Source: Pseudomonas sp. MAG733B
GTDB taxonomy: Bacteria > Pseudomonadota > Gammaproteobacteria > Pseudomonadales > Pseudomonadaceae
DNA: 64,000 nt
NCBI RefSeq assembly: GCF_036884845.1
Contig: NZ_CP145732.1
Coordinates: forward strand, 3,534,001-3,598,000
Reading direction: 5' to 3'
Numbering within the stretch: the first letter of the stretch is position 1; the number at the start of each line of letters is the position of its first letter. The notes under the pieces are model-generated. The model saw nothing but the letters and a program-made list of their open reading frames with translations, was not told the origin of the DNA and made no database searches. Below are positions 1-8,700 of this stretch, piece after piece. A program made the position numbers and the translations under genes.

Positions 1-1132
1 GATGATCCTCGAAGTGCTGCGCGGCTTCGGCCGGGCGGTCCTGTTTGAGCAGGTGCAAGCCTTGTTGGTCGGGGCGCAGCCACAGGTCCTGGAATTCGAA
101 GGCATAGCTCGGTTGCGGCAGCGCCAGCAGCAGCGGCAGGCACAGTAACCAGCCGCGACGACCGGCGCAGGCCGCCAGCAACAACAGCGGCAATAGCAGC
201 CAATAACCCTGGTCGGCCCAGGTGTCGAGGCGCAGGGTCTGACCGTCGTTGCGCAGATGGCGCGGGCCGTCGAGCAGGCCGAGGCCGCGCAGATCGCTGT
301 CGGTCAGGCGCGCGTGGCGATAGCGTCCATCCAGATCATTGGCGAAGGCTTTGAGGCCGGGCTCGTCCAGATGCGGCACCAGAATCGCGCCCTGTTCATC
401 CTTGAGGAAGCTGCCGTCCTCCTGAGTGATCGGCGAGCCTTCGGCGGTGCCGATGCCGAGCATCAGGAACTGGGTGGATGTGCTGCTCAGCGCGCGACGA
501 ATGCCCTGGCGTTCCTGGTCCGTCAGCGACGATCCGATCAGCAGGATCCGCCCGTCGCCCAGTGCCGCTTGCTCCAGCAAGGCCAGGGCCTTGATCACCG
601 CCAGATCGGCGCGATGACCGGCTTCGGGCATCAGCGACGGCTTGAGTGCATCGAGCAGATTGCGGCTGGTGGCCAAGTCGTCCGACAGTGGCACCAAGGT
701 GTGGGCGCTGCCGGCATAGACCACGATCGCGGTCTGCGCATCGCTGCGAATTTGCAGCAAGTCGAAGAGTTTGCGTCGGGCCTGTTCCAGTCGATTGGGC
801 TGAACGTCGGTGGCGAGCATTTCCGGGGTCAGCTCCAGAATGACCACCAAAGGGTCGGCTGGCTTCTGGCTGATTTGCTCGACACGCTCCCAACTCGGCC
901 CCAGCAACGCAAATATGGTCAGCAGCCACGCCACACCCAGCGCCACCCAAGGCAGTTTGCTGTCACGACCGCTGCCACCGCGCAGCAGCGTCGCATGAAA
1001 GGCCGGCGGCAGAATCATCTGCCAGCGCCCGGCGCGTTTCTGCCGATGCCAGAGTTGCCACAGCAACCAGCCCAGCAACGGCAACAACAGCAGCCAAAAA
1101 GGGCGGAACCAGAAGGGCCAGAGCTCGCTCAT
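1..1132 (-). CDS. BatB-like VWA/TPR membrane protein (C-terminus beyond window)
   Basis: Read from ATG at 1132, this frame stays open to base 1, so at least 377 codons are present and the 3' end lies outside the window. The N-terminus has two membrane segments (about residues 6-22 and 60-78), followed by a von Willebrand A domain. A further membrane segment comes near residue 315, and the protein then enters a TPR-like stretch (QQGLHLLKQDRPAEAAQHFE). It overlaps the upstream BatA-like gene by ATGA, so translation is probably coupled. The MIDAS position, normally DxSxS, reads ELTPE from residue 100, so metal binding by this copy is doubtful. The family acts at the inner membrane with MoxR ATPases; the substrate is unknown. 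Confidence 0.85.
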   Translation of the reverse strand, partial: MSELWPFWFRPFWLLLLPLLGWLLWQLWHRQKRAGRWQMILPPAFHATLLRGGSGRDSKLPWVALGVAWLLTIFALLGPSWERVEQISQKPADPLVVILELTPEMLATDVQPNRLEQARRKLFDLLQIRSDAQTAIVVYAGSAHTLVPLSDDLATSRNLLDALKPSLMPEAGHRADLAVIKALALLEQAALGDGRILLIGSSLTDQERQGIRRALSSTSTQFLMLGIGTAEGSPITQEDGSFLKDEQGAILVPHLDEPGLKAFANDLDGRYRHARLTDSDLRGLGLLDGPRHLRNDGQTLRLDTWADQGYWLLLPLLLLAACAGRRGWLLCLPLLLALPQPSYAFEFQDLWLRPDQQGLHLLKQDRPAEAAQHFEDH

Positions 1133-2208
1133 CGGCGTCTCCGCAGACGCAGGCGCTTGAGGCGCTCGCGCCAGTCAGGCATTTGCGATTGCAAAAACAG
1201 ATCCTTGGTAAACAGACGCTGCAATGGGTTGTCCGGCCAGAGCACGCGGGCGACCAGCAACATGCTCAGTAATAGCGCCATCGCCAGTGGCCAGTGATAC
1301 AACGCCTGGGCCGGACGGGCCTGGGTCGGTTGCTGAGTCACGGGTTCCAGCTGGTCAAGGGTGTCCTTGATCGCTTGCAGTTCCTTGCCGTCGCGCGCGC
1401 GGAAATACTGGCCGCCAGTGGCGTCAGCGATTGCCTGCAAGGCCGGTTCCTCGAGGTCCAGGCTTGGATTGATGCCAAGAAAACCCAGAGAGCCGGTTTG
1501 CTCCGGATCGGCACCAATGCCGATCGGGTAGATTTTCACGCCTTCCTTGGCCGCCAGGCGCGCGGCGGTCAGCGGGTCGATTTCGCCACCGTTGTTGGCC
1601 CCGTCGGTCACCAGAATCAGCACGCGACTCTGCGCCGGGCGCTGTCGCAGGCGTTTGAGGCCCAGGCCAATAGCGTCGCCAATCGCGGTGTTCTTGCCGG
1701 CGATGCCGATGCGCGCTTCATCGAGCCAGACGCGCACGGTGTGCCGGTCGAAGGTCAGCGGCGCTTGAAGGTAGGCCTGGCTGCCGAACAGGATCAAGCC
1801 GACCCGATCACCCTCGCGGCTTTCGAGGAAATCACCGAGCAGATTCTGCACCAGCGCCAGGCGGCTGACGTCTTCGCCTTGCCACTGCATGTCGGGGAAA
1901 TCCATCGAACCGGACACGTCCACTGCCACCAGCAGATCGCGGCCACTGGCGGCAATCGGCAACGGTTCGCCGAGCCATTGCGGGCGTGCGGCGGCAGTCA
2001 GCAGCATCAGCCACAGCAGCAGGTACGGAGCCTGTTGGCGCCAGGCCGGGAGGTTGGCCCGAGCGCGGCGTCGGGCCAGGCCTTCGAGGTCGCTGAGGAA
2101 ACTGACCTTGAGCGCCGGTTCGCCACTGTCGGCCACCGGCAGCACGAGGCGCATCAGCCACGGCAACGGCAACAAGACGAAGATCCACGGCCAGGCGAAC
2201 TCAAACAT
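1129..2208 (-). CDS. BatA-like VWA domain membrane protein
   Basis: A 359-residue protein with an N-terminal membrane segment (residues 5-22), a second near 62-75, a VWA domain with an intact MIDAS motif DVSGS at 97-101, and a C-terminal membrane anchor (ALYHWPLAMALLLSMLLVA) followed by a basic tail. VWA proteins of this type are inner-membrane partners of MoxR AAA+ ATPases and bind a divalent metal through the MIDAS. The start overlaps the end of the DUF4381 gene by 8 bp and the stop overlaps the next gene by ATGA, so it sits inside a tightly coupled operon. No specific client is known. Confidence 0.88.
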   Translation of the reverse strand: MFEFAWPWIFVLLPLPWLMRLVLPVADSGEPALKVSFLSDLEGLARRRARANLPAWRQQAPYLLLWLMLLTAAARPQWLGEPLPIAASGRDLLVAVDVSGSMDFPDMQWQGEDVSRLALVQNLLGDFLESREGDRVGLILFGSQAYLQAPLTFDRHTVRVWLDEARIGIAGKNTAIGDAIGLGLKRLRQRPAQSRVLILVTDGANNGGEIDPLTAARLAAKEGVKIYPIGIGADPEQTGSLGFLGINPSLDLEEPALQAIADATGGQYFRARDGKELQAIKDTLDQLEPVTQQPTQARPAQALYHWPLAMALLLSMLLVARVLWPDNPLQRLFTKDLFLQSQMPDWRERLKRLRLRRRR

Positions 2209-2695
2209 GTTTGCGAATCCAGGTATCGACTGCCTGGGTCAGGCCGGCAATCGCCTTGTCGTCGAGTTTGCATTCGGGTTTGTAGGCGCCTTCCACCAGC
2301 ACCATCCAGCGCGTCAGGCCGGCTGCCGGGCAGCGGTTGTCGAGGAAGGCCAGCCATTTGCGTCCGTTGAGGGTGTGGCTCTGGCTGTACGGGTAATGGT
2401 TGCGGCACAGGCGCTTGAGCAGGCCGTTGAGTTGCTGCAGCCAGGCGCCGGCGGGGGCGCCGTCGTAGGGCTTGGGCATCAGCGCCAGCTCCGCCAGCGC
2501 AGCGACGCGCGCCGGGTCCAGCGGTTGTTCGGCGCGCACGATACGGTGTTTCTGCGGGATGAAACGCCGCAATTTCCACAGGCCGAAGCCAATGACAGGC
2601 AGTAGCAACAGCAGCAACCACCAGCCCGGCGCCGGTGGCCAGAAGGCGATCGGAGGCGGGGAGATCAGCGGTTGCAATTGCTCGAGGCCGCTCAT
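2201..2695 (-). CDS. DUF4381 domain protein
   Basis: The protein has 164 residues. ATG at 2695 overlaps the stop of the DUF58 gene (ATGA) and is preferred to upstream starts that would read back through DUF58. A single membrane segment (about residues 22-40, WWLLLLLLPVIGFGLWKLRR) is followed by a soluble helical domain containing RKWLAFLDNR, typical of DUF4381. Such proteins lie between DUF58 and VWA genes in MoxR operons and are thought to be part of the membrane complex. Function is inferred from context only. It lacks the REPIN-derived stretch seen in its paralogue at 57686-58276. Confidence 0.82.
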   Translation of the reverse strand: MSGLEQLQPLISPPPIAFWPPAPGWWLLLLLLPVIGFGLWKLRRFIPQKHRIVRAEQPLDPARVAALAELALMPKPYDGAPAGAWLQQLNGLLKRLCRNHYPYSQSHTLNGRKWLAFLDNRCPAAGLTRWMVLVEGAYKPECKLDDKAIAGLTQAVDTWIRKHV

Positions 2696-3636
2696 CGAGC
2701 TTTCCCCGGTTTCTGCGGGTTCAGGTAGTCGCGCAATTGCTCGACCATCTCGCTCTGGGTGCTCAAGGGAATCAGCAACACCCGCAGCTTCTGTGCGAGC
2801 AATTCCCAACGGGCGACCCGAGCTTCAGCCTGGGCGCGATAAGTCTGGCGCAGGTCGTAATTGAGCGTGTCGAGTTCCAGTTGCGCACCGCGCTCGGCGA
2901 AGCGCAGCAAACCGGCAGCGGGCAGGGCGTGATCGAGCGGGTCGGACACCGGCAACAGCAGCAGGTCGCAATGCCGTGACAGCAGGCTCAACTGTTGCTC
3001 GGCACTTTCCGTGAGGGCGCGTTCGTCGCAGATCACAAACACCAGGCTGCCCGGTCGCGACACTTCCCGGGCGCGACGCAGGGCGATACCGAAGGCGTCG
3101 CGGTCCGGCTCGCTTTCGCTGTGCAGCGACTGATTGACCCGCACCAGACGGTTGAGCAATTGCAACAGGCTCTGTTTGCTGCGCCGGGGTTTGATTTCGT
3201 AGTGCTCGTTGTCGCCGAACACCAGCCCGCCGACCCGATCGTTATGCCCGAGCGCAGCCCAACCGATCAGGCTCGCGGCCTGGGCGGCCAGCACCGATTT
3301 GAACATCAGCCCCGAACCGAAAAACAGCCGACGGCTTTGCTCGACCATGATGAAAATCGGTCGTTCGCGTTCTTCATGGAACAGCTTGGTGTGCGGCTCC
3401 TGGGTCCGCGCGGTGACGCGCCAGTCAATGGTGCGCACGTCGTCGCCAGCCTGATAGACCCGCACCTGATCGAAATCCACACCCCGGCCACGCAGTTTGG
3501 AGTGGTGCAGGCCGATCAGCGGGCTGCGCTGGCTCGGTGTGGAAAACAGCTGCACTTCACGCACGCGGTGGCGCATCTCGATCAGCTCGGCGAGCGTGAT
3601 ACGGATACCCGGTTCGGGCGGCAGATTGGCGTTCAT
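2692..3636 (-). CDS. DUF58 domain protein
   Basis: The 314-residue soluble protein carries the DUF58 signature YQAGDDVRTIDWRVTAR and a VWA-like C-terminal fold. ATG at 3636 is chosen; a TTG three codons upstream is possible. It lies 5 bp downstream of moxR and overlaps the DUF4381 gene by ATGA. DUF58 proteins accompany MoxR ATPases almost invariably and are assumed to act as adaptor or substrate-recognition partners. The paralogue at 58273-59208 has the same signature as YQPGDDLRHLDWRASLR. Confidence 0.88.
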   Translation of the reverse strand: MNANLPPEPGIRITLAELIEMRHRVREVQLFSTPSQRSPLIGLHHSKLRGRGVDFDQVRVYQAGDDVRTIDWRVTARTQEPHTKLFHEERERPIFIMVEQSRRLFFGSGLMFKSVLAAQAASLIGWAALGHNDRVGGLVFGDNEHYEIKPRRSKQSLLQLLNRLVRVNQSLHSESEPDRDAFGIALRRAREVSRPGSLVFVICDERALTESAEQQLSLLSRHCDLLLLPVSDPLDHALPAAGLLRFAERGAQLELDTLNYDLRQTYRAQAEARVARWELLAQKLRVLLIPLSTQSEMVEQLRDYLNPQKPGKAR

Positions 3637-3641
3637 CGGAC

Positions 3642-4601
3642 TCAAGCGACGGCTACGACGTCGAGAATCCGCTGGACCACCCGGTCCTGATCGATGCCGG
3701 CGGCTTCGGCTTCAAAGGAAAGAATGATGCGATGGCGCAACACGTCGAACAGCACGGCTTGAATGTCTTCCGGGCTGACGAAGTCGCGCCCGGCGAGCCA
3801 GGCGTGGGCACGGGCGCAGCGGTCGAGGGCAATGGAGCCGCGAGGGCTGGCGCCGTAGGCGATCCACTCGGCCATTTCCGGGTCGAACTTGGCCGGCGTG
3901 CGCGTGGCCATGACCAGTTGCACCAGGTATTCCTCCACGGCATCGGCCATGTACAAACCGAGGATTTCCTTGCGTGCGGCAAAAATCGCCTGTTGGCTGA
4001 CCCGGCGCTCGGGCTTGGTTTCGCCATTCAGCGCTTCGCCACGGGCCTGTTGCAGGATGCGGCGTTCGACAGCGGCGTCGGGGAAACCAATTTTTACGTG
4101 CATCAAAAAGCGGTCGAGCTGCGCTTCTGGCAGCGGATAGGTGCCTTCCTGCTCGATGGGGTTTTGCGTGGCCATCACCAGAAACAGCGGCGACAACTCG
4201 TAGGTGCTACGACCGACGCTGACCTGACGCTCGGCCATGGCTTCAAGCAGTGCTGACTGAACCTTGGCCGGGGCGCGGTTGATTTCGTCCGCCAGCACCA
4301 GGTTGTGGAAGATCGGACCTTGCTGGAACACGAAACTGCCGGTTTCCGGACGATAGATTTCCGTACCGGTGATGTCGGCAGGCAAAAGGTCGGGGGTGAA
4401 CTGGATGCGATGGAACTGGGCTTCGATGCCTTCGGCGAGTTCTTTGATGGCCTTGGTCTTGGCCAGACCAGGAGCGCCCTCGACCAGCATGTGGCCGTCG
4501 GCAAGCAGGGCGATGAGCAAGCGCTCGATGAGTTTTTCCTGGCCGAGAATCTGCGTTGAAAGAAAGGTTCGCAGCGCTAGCAGCGCTTCACGATGTTCCA
4601 T
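3642..4601 (-). CDS. moxR: MoxR family AAA+ ATPase
   Basis: The 319-residue protein has Walker A GAPGLAKT at residues 42-49, Walker B LVLADEINRAP, a sensor-1 region ATQNPIEQEGTYPLPEAQ, and the C-terminal AAA lid. ATG at 4601 is preferred over TTG at 4631 because AGGA sits ten bases upstream of it. MoxR ATPases work as chaperone-like hexamers that activate or assemble client proteins together with VWA partners. It is the first gene of a five-gene minus-strand operon (moxR, DUF58, DUF4381, batA-like, batB-like). In P. aeruginosa the equivalent operon also lies next to gdhB. Confidence 0.92.
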   Translation of the reverse strand: MEHREALLALRTFLSTQILGQEKLIERLLIALLADGHMLVEGAPGLAKTKAIKELAEGIEAQFHRIQFTPDLLPADITGTEIYRPETGSFVFQQGPIFHNLVLADEINRAPAKVQSALLEAMAERQVSVGRSTYELSPLFLVMATQNPIEQEGTYPLPEAQLDRFLMHVKIGFPDAAVERRILQQARGEALNGETKPERRVSQQAIFAARKEILGLYMADAVEEYLVQLVMATRTPAKFDPEMAEWIAYGASPRGSIALDRCARAHAWLAGRDFVSPEDIQAVLFDVLRHRIILSFEAEAAGIDQDRVVQRILDVVAVA

Positions 4602-4782
4602 CGATGACTGTTCCTGCAAAAGGGTGGCCAAGGGCGTGCGTAATACGCCAGGGCTGGGGGCGTTACTTTAATCCATCGCGGGGGGCGGCGACTAACGGCA
4701 TTTTGTGCAAAGTGCGGGAAAGGGTCGGGAGATTGGTCGGATTTTTTGTTGAGCAACAGTCTTGAAGTGACCGCCAGGGCCC

Positions 4783-4875
4783 CATCGCTGGCAGGCCAGC
4801 TCCCACAGGTATTGGCGGTGTACATGATATCTGTGCGACACATCGGTCACTGTGGGAGCTGGCCTGCCAGCGATG
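4783..4875. repeat. REPIN (paired REP palindromes)
   Basis: Two inverted copies of a REP unit (CATCGCTGGCAGGCCAGCTC and its reverse complement) flank a 41-bp loop between moxR and the next gene. This is the GGCCTGCCAGCG subtype, distinct from the GGGCTTGCTCGCG subtype elsewhere in the window. Nothing else is evident in the 290 bp between the two genes. Confidence 0.85.
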
Positions 4876-4893
4876 AGGCCAATTCAGACACCT

Positions 4894-5247
4894 TCAAATC
4901 TGGCTGATGAAGGTCCCGGTACCTTTAAGAATGTTCTGCAAGGTTTCCTCAACTTCCGCCATATCCACCATGTCCGGGTTGAAGGTGATCTCCAGCACAT
5001 CATCCCCATTCAGCGCATCGGCATCCGCCGCTGCAATTTCAATCTTCAACAGGGTAGGGCTCAACGTGACCTTCACGCCGTCCAGCGTCGAAGGCTCGCC
5101 ATCCAGGGTGATCTCCAGCTCGTCTTCGTCCGGATAGCGGCTCATCAGGAACATCTCGCCCTTTTCGCTATGGCAGCAGAGCATGGCCATGTTGTCTTCC
5201 TCGTCGTCGCACGGGTTGACGATCAAGAGGGCGGTGGTCATTTGCAT
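4894..5247 (-). CDS. Conserved acidic hypothetical protein
   Basis: A 117-residue cytosolic protein, strongly acidic, with no signal peptide or membrane segment. ATG at 5247 has AGGA eight bases upstream; ATG at 5241 is an alternative. Visible features are a Cys pair in the N-terminal half (MAMLCCHSEKG), an SRYPDEDELEITLDGEP stretch and a repeated pattern of short beta-like strands. I do not recognise the family with certainty. It resembles small immunity-type or regulatory proteins only in size and charge. Its position between the moxR operon and gdhB matches the hypothetical gene found there in P. aeruginosa. Confidence 0.75.
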   Translation of the reverse strand: MQMTTALLIVNPCDDEEDNMAMLCCHSEKGEMFLMSRYPDEDELEITLDGEPSTLDGVKVTLSPTLLKIEIAAADADALNGDDVLEITFNPDMVDMAEVEETLQNILKGTGTFISQI

Positions 5248-5764
5248 GGGAAATTCCTGGCTCGACGAGCATTGTGAAGACGAACAAAGGGCGATTCTGC
5301 CAGCCCACGCACATTTATGCTCGTCCGAGTGTCAGAGGATGTGTCGTGAACGGCAGAAGTGTTGCTGGTCATTTCTGGTACGGATGTGCCGGAAATTCGG
5401 GCATAAATCGGCCAAAACTGCATACGGCTGCTAGTGTTATCCGATGCGCCGCCGCCACGCTGCGTACCGTTGACCGAATATGTCGCAGCACCGCAAGCAC
5501 GGGCCTTGCCGCACTCGTTAAGCTGCGCAACGGATGAGCACCCGTAAAGACATTGCGCTGCACGCAGCCCAGTCGTTTTTGCAGATGCCCATTCACGGAA
5601 GGTGAATGTGACCCGAGTGTCTCGTCCAGCTTCACCCACCTGTCACCCTGTTTCCTCTGCCCGAGAATCAGGAACCGGGTGACGGGTAGCTTTGAAACAT
5701 AGCCCCGAAAGGGGTGTTTCGCGCGACGCTTCCATCAATAACAAGCCCAAGCGGAGTACCACAG
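5248..5764. other. Intergenic region upstream of gdhB
   Basis: This 517-bp gap between divergent genes holds no credible ORF. It must contain both promoters, but I cannot pick out a convincing -35/-10 pair. The last 130 bp carry a leader inverted repeat (5639-5686) and a short GC-rich hairpin (GCCCCGAAAGGGGT, 5702-5715). Confidence 0.5.
5639..5686 (+). promoter_or_regulatory. Inverted repeat in the gdhB leader
   Basis: CCTGTCACCCTGTTTCCT (5639-5656) can pair, with a few mismatches, with AGGAACCGGGTGACGGG (5670-5686) across a 13-base loop, about 80 bases before the gdhB start. It has no following T-run, so it is not a standard terminator. It could be a leader structure or a protein-binding palindrome. 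Confidence 0.4.
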
Positions 5765-8700
5765 ATGGCGTTCTTCACCGCAGCCAGCAAAGCCGACTTC
5801 CAGCACCAACTGCAAGCGGCACTGGCGCAGCACATCAGTGAACAGGCACTGCCACAAGTGGCGCTGTTCGCTGAACAATTCTTCGGCATCATTTCCCTGG
5901 ATGAACTGACCCAACGTCGGTTGTCCGACCTCGCTGGCTGTACCCTTTCTGCGTGGCGCCTGCTTGAGCGCTTCGATCACGCGCAACCGCAAGTGCGCGT
6001 CTACAACCCCGATTACGAACGCCACGGCTGGCAGTCGACCCACACCGCGGTCGAAGTGCTGCACCACGATCTGCCATTCCTGGTGGACTCGGTGCGCACC
6101 GAGCTGAACCGTCGCGGCTACAGCATCCACACCCTGCAAACCACTGTGCTGAGCGTTCGTCGCGGCAGCAAGGGCGAGTTGCTGGAAATCCTGCCCAAAG
6201 GCACCCAGGCCGACGACGTGCTGCAAGAGTCGTTGATGTACCTGGAAATCGACCGTTGCGCCAACACCGCTGAACTGAACGTACTGACCAAAGAGCTGGA
6301 GCAAGTGCTCGCCGAAGTACGCGTCGCGGTTGGCGATTTCGAACCGATGAAAGCCAAGGTCCAGGAAATCCTGACCAACCTGGACAACAGTCGTTTCGCC
6401 GTCGATGCCGACGAGAAGAACGAAATCAAGAGCTTCCTGGAATGGCTGGTGGGTAACCACTTCACCTTTCTCGGCTACGAAGAGTTCGTGGTCAGCGATG
6501 AAGCCGATGGTGGCCACATCGCCTACGACAAGGATTCCTTCCTTGGCCTGACCAAACTGCTGCGCGCCGGCCTGACCTACGATGACCTGCGCATCGAAGA
6601 CTACGCCGTGAACTACCTGCGCGAACCGACCCTGCTGTCGTTCGCCAAGGCCGCGCACCCAAGCCGTGTACACCGTCCGGCTTACCCGGATTACGTGTCG
6701 ATCCGTGAAATCGATGCCGACGGCAAGGTCATCAAGGAATGCCGTTTCATGGGCCTGTACACCTCGTCGGTGTATGGCGAGAGCGTGCGGGTCATCCCGT
6801 ACATCCGCCGCAAGGTCGCGGAAATCGAGCGGCGCTCCGGCTTCCAGGCCAAGGCTCACCTGGGCAAGGAACTGGCACAGGTACTGGAAGTGCTGCCGCG
6901 CGACGATCTGTTCCAGACTCCGGTGGACGAGCTGTTCAGCACCGTGATGTCGATCGTGCAGATCCAGGAACGCAACAAGATCCGCGTGTTCCTGCGCAAA
7001 GACCCGTACGGCCGTTTCTGCTACTGCCTGGCCTACGTGCCGCGTGACATCTACTCCACCGAAGTGCGCCAGAAGATCCAGCAAGTGCTGATGGATCGCC
7101 TGAAAGCCTCGGACTGCGAGTTCTGGACCTTCTTCTCCGAGTCCGTGCTGGCCCGCGTGCAGTTGATCCTGCGTGTAGACCCGAAAAACCGCCTCGACAT
7201 CGACCCGCAGCAGCTGGAAAAAGAAGTGGTGCAGGCTTGCCGCAGCTGGCAGGACGACTACTCGGCCCTGACCGTCGAAAGCTTCGGCGAAGCCAACGGC
7301 ACCAACGTGCTGGCCGACTTCCCGAAAGGCTTCCCGGCCGGTTACCGCGAGCGTTTTGCAGCGCATTCGGCCGTGGTCGACATGCAGCACCTGCTGAGCC
7401 TCAACGAAAAAAATCCGCTGGTGATGAGCTTCTATCAGCCGCTGGGCCAGGTGTCCGGTCAGCGCGAGTTGCATTGCAAGCTGTACCACGCCGATACCCC
7501 GCTGGCACTGTCCGACGTGCTGCCGATCCTGGAAAACCTCGGCCTGCGCGTGCTGGGTGAGTTCCCGTATCGCCTGCGTCACACCAATGGCCGCGAGTTC
7601 TGGATTCACGACTTCGCGTTCACGGCTGCCGAAGGCCTGGACCTGGACATCCAGCAACTCAACGACACTTTGCAGGACGCGTTCGTCCATATCGTTCGTG
7701 GCGATGCCGAGAACGATGCGTTCAACCGCCTTGTACTGACTGCCGGCCTGCCGTGGCGTGACGTTGCGCTGCTGCGTGCCTACGCCCGTTACCTGAAGCA
7801 GATCCGTCTGGGCTTCGACCTGGGTTACATCGCCAGCACCCTGAACAACCACACCGACATCGCTCGCGAGCTGACCCGGTTGTTCAAGACCCGTTTCTAC
7901 CTGGCGCGCAAGCTGAGCAGCGACGACCTTGAGCAGCGTCTGGAACACGCGATCCTGACCGCTCTGGACGACGTTCAGGTGCTCAACGAAGACCGCATCC
8001 TGCGTCGCTACCTTGATCTGATCAAAGCGACCTTGCGGACCAACTTCTACCAGACCGACGCCAACGGCCAGAACAAGTCGTACTTCAGCTTCAAGTTCAA
8101 TCCGCACTTGATCCCTGAGCTGCCGAAGCCTGTGCCGAAGTTCGAAATCTTCGTGTACTCGCCACGCGTTGAAGGCGTGCATCTGCGCTTCGGTAACGTT
8201 GCTCGTGGCGGCCTGCGCTGGTCCGACCGTGAAGAAGACTTCCGTACCGAAGTCCTGGGCCTGGTAAAAGCCCAGCAAGTGAAGAACTCGGTCATCGTGC
8301 CGGTGGGCGCGAAGGGCGGCTTCCTGCCGCGTCGCCTGCCACTGGGTGGTAGCCGTGACGAGATCGCGGCCGAGGGCATCGCCTGCTACCGCATCTTCAT
8401 TTCGGGCCTGTTGGACATCACCGACAACCTGAAGGACGGCGCCCTGGTGCCACCGACCAACGTCGTGCGTCATGACGACGATGACCCATACCTGGTGGTG
8501 GCGGCGGACAAGGGCACTGCAACCTTCTCCGACATCGCCAACGGCATCGCCATCGACTACGGCTTCTGGCTGGGTGACGCGTTTGCATCCGGTGGTTCGG
8601 CCGGTTACGACCACAAGAAAATGGGCATCACCGCCAAGGGCGCGTGGGTCGGCGTACAACGCCACTTCCGCGAGCGCGGCATCAATGTCCAGGAAGACAG

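Noticed and set aside
257..1297. Plus-strand open frame at the left edge
   Set aside because: It lies opposite the VWA/TPR gene and the end of the BatA-like gene, whose minus-strand frames carry clear domain patterns and ATGA coupling.
4783..4875. CRISPR or tandem-repeat array
   Set aside because: The repeats are inverted REP pairs with variable loops, not regularly spaced direct repeats.
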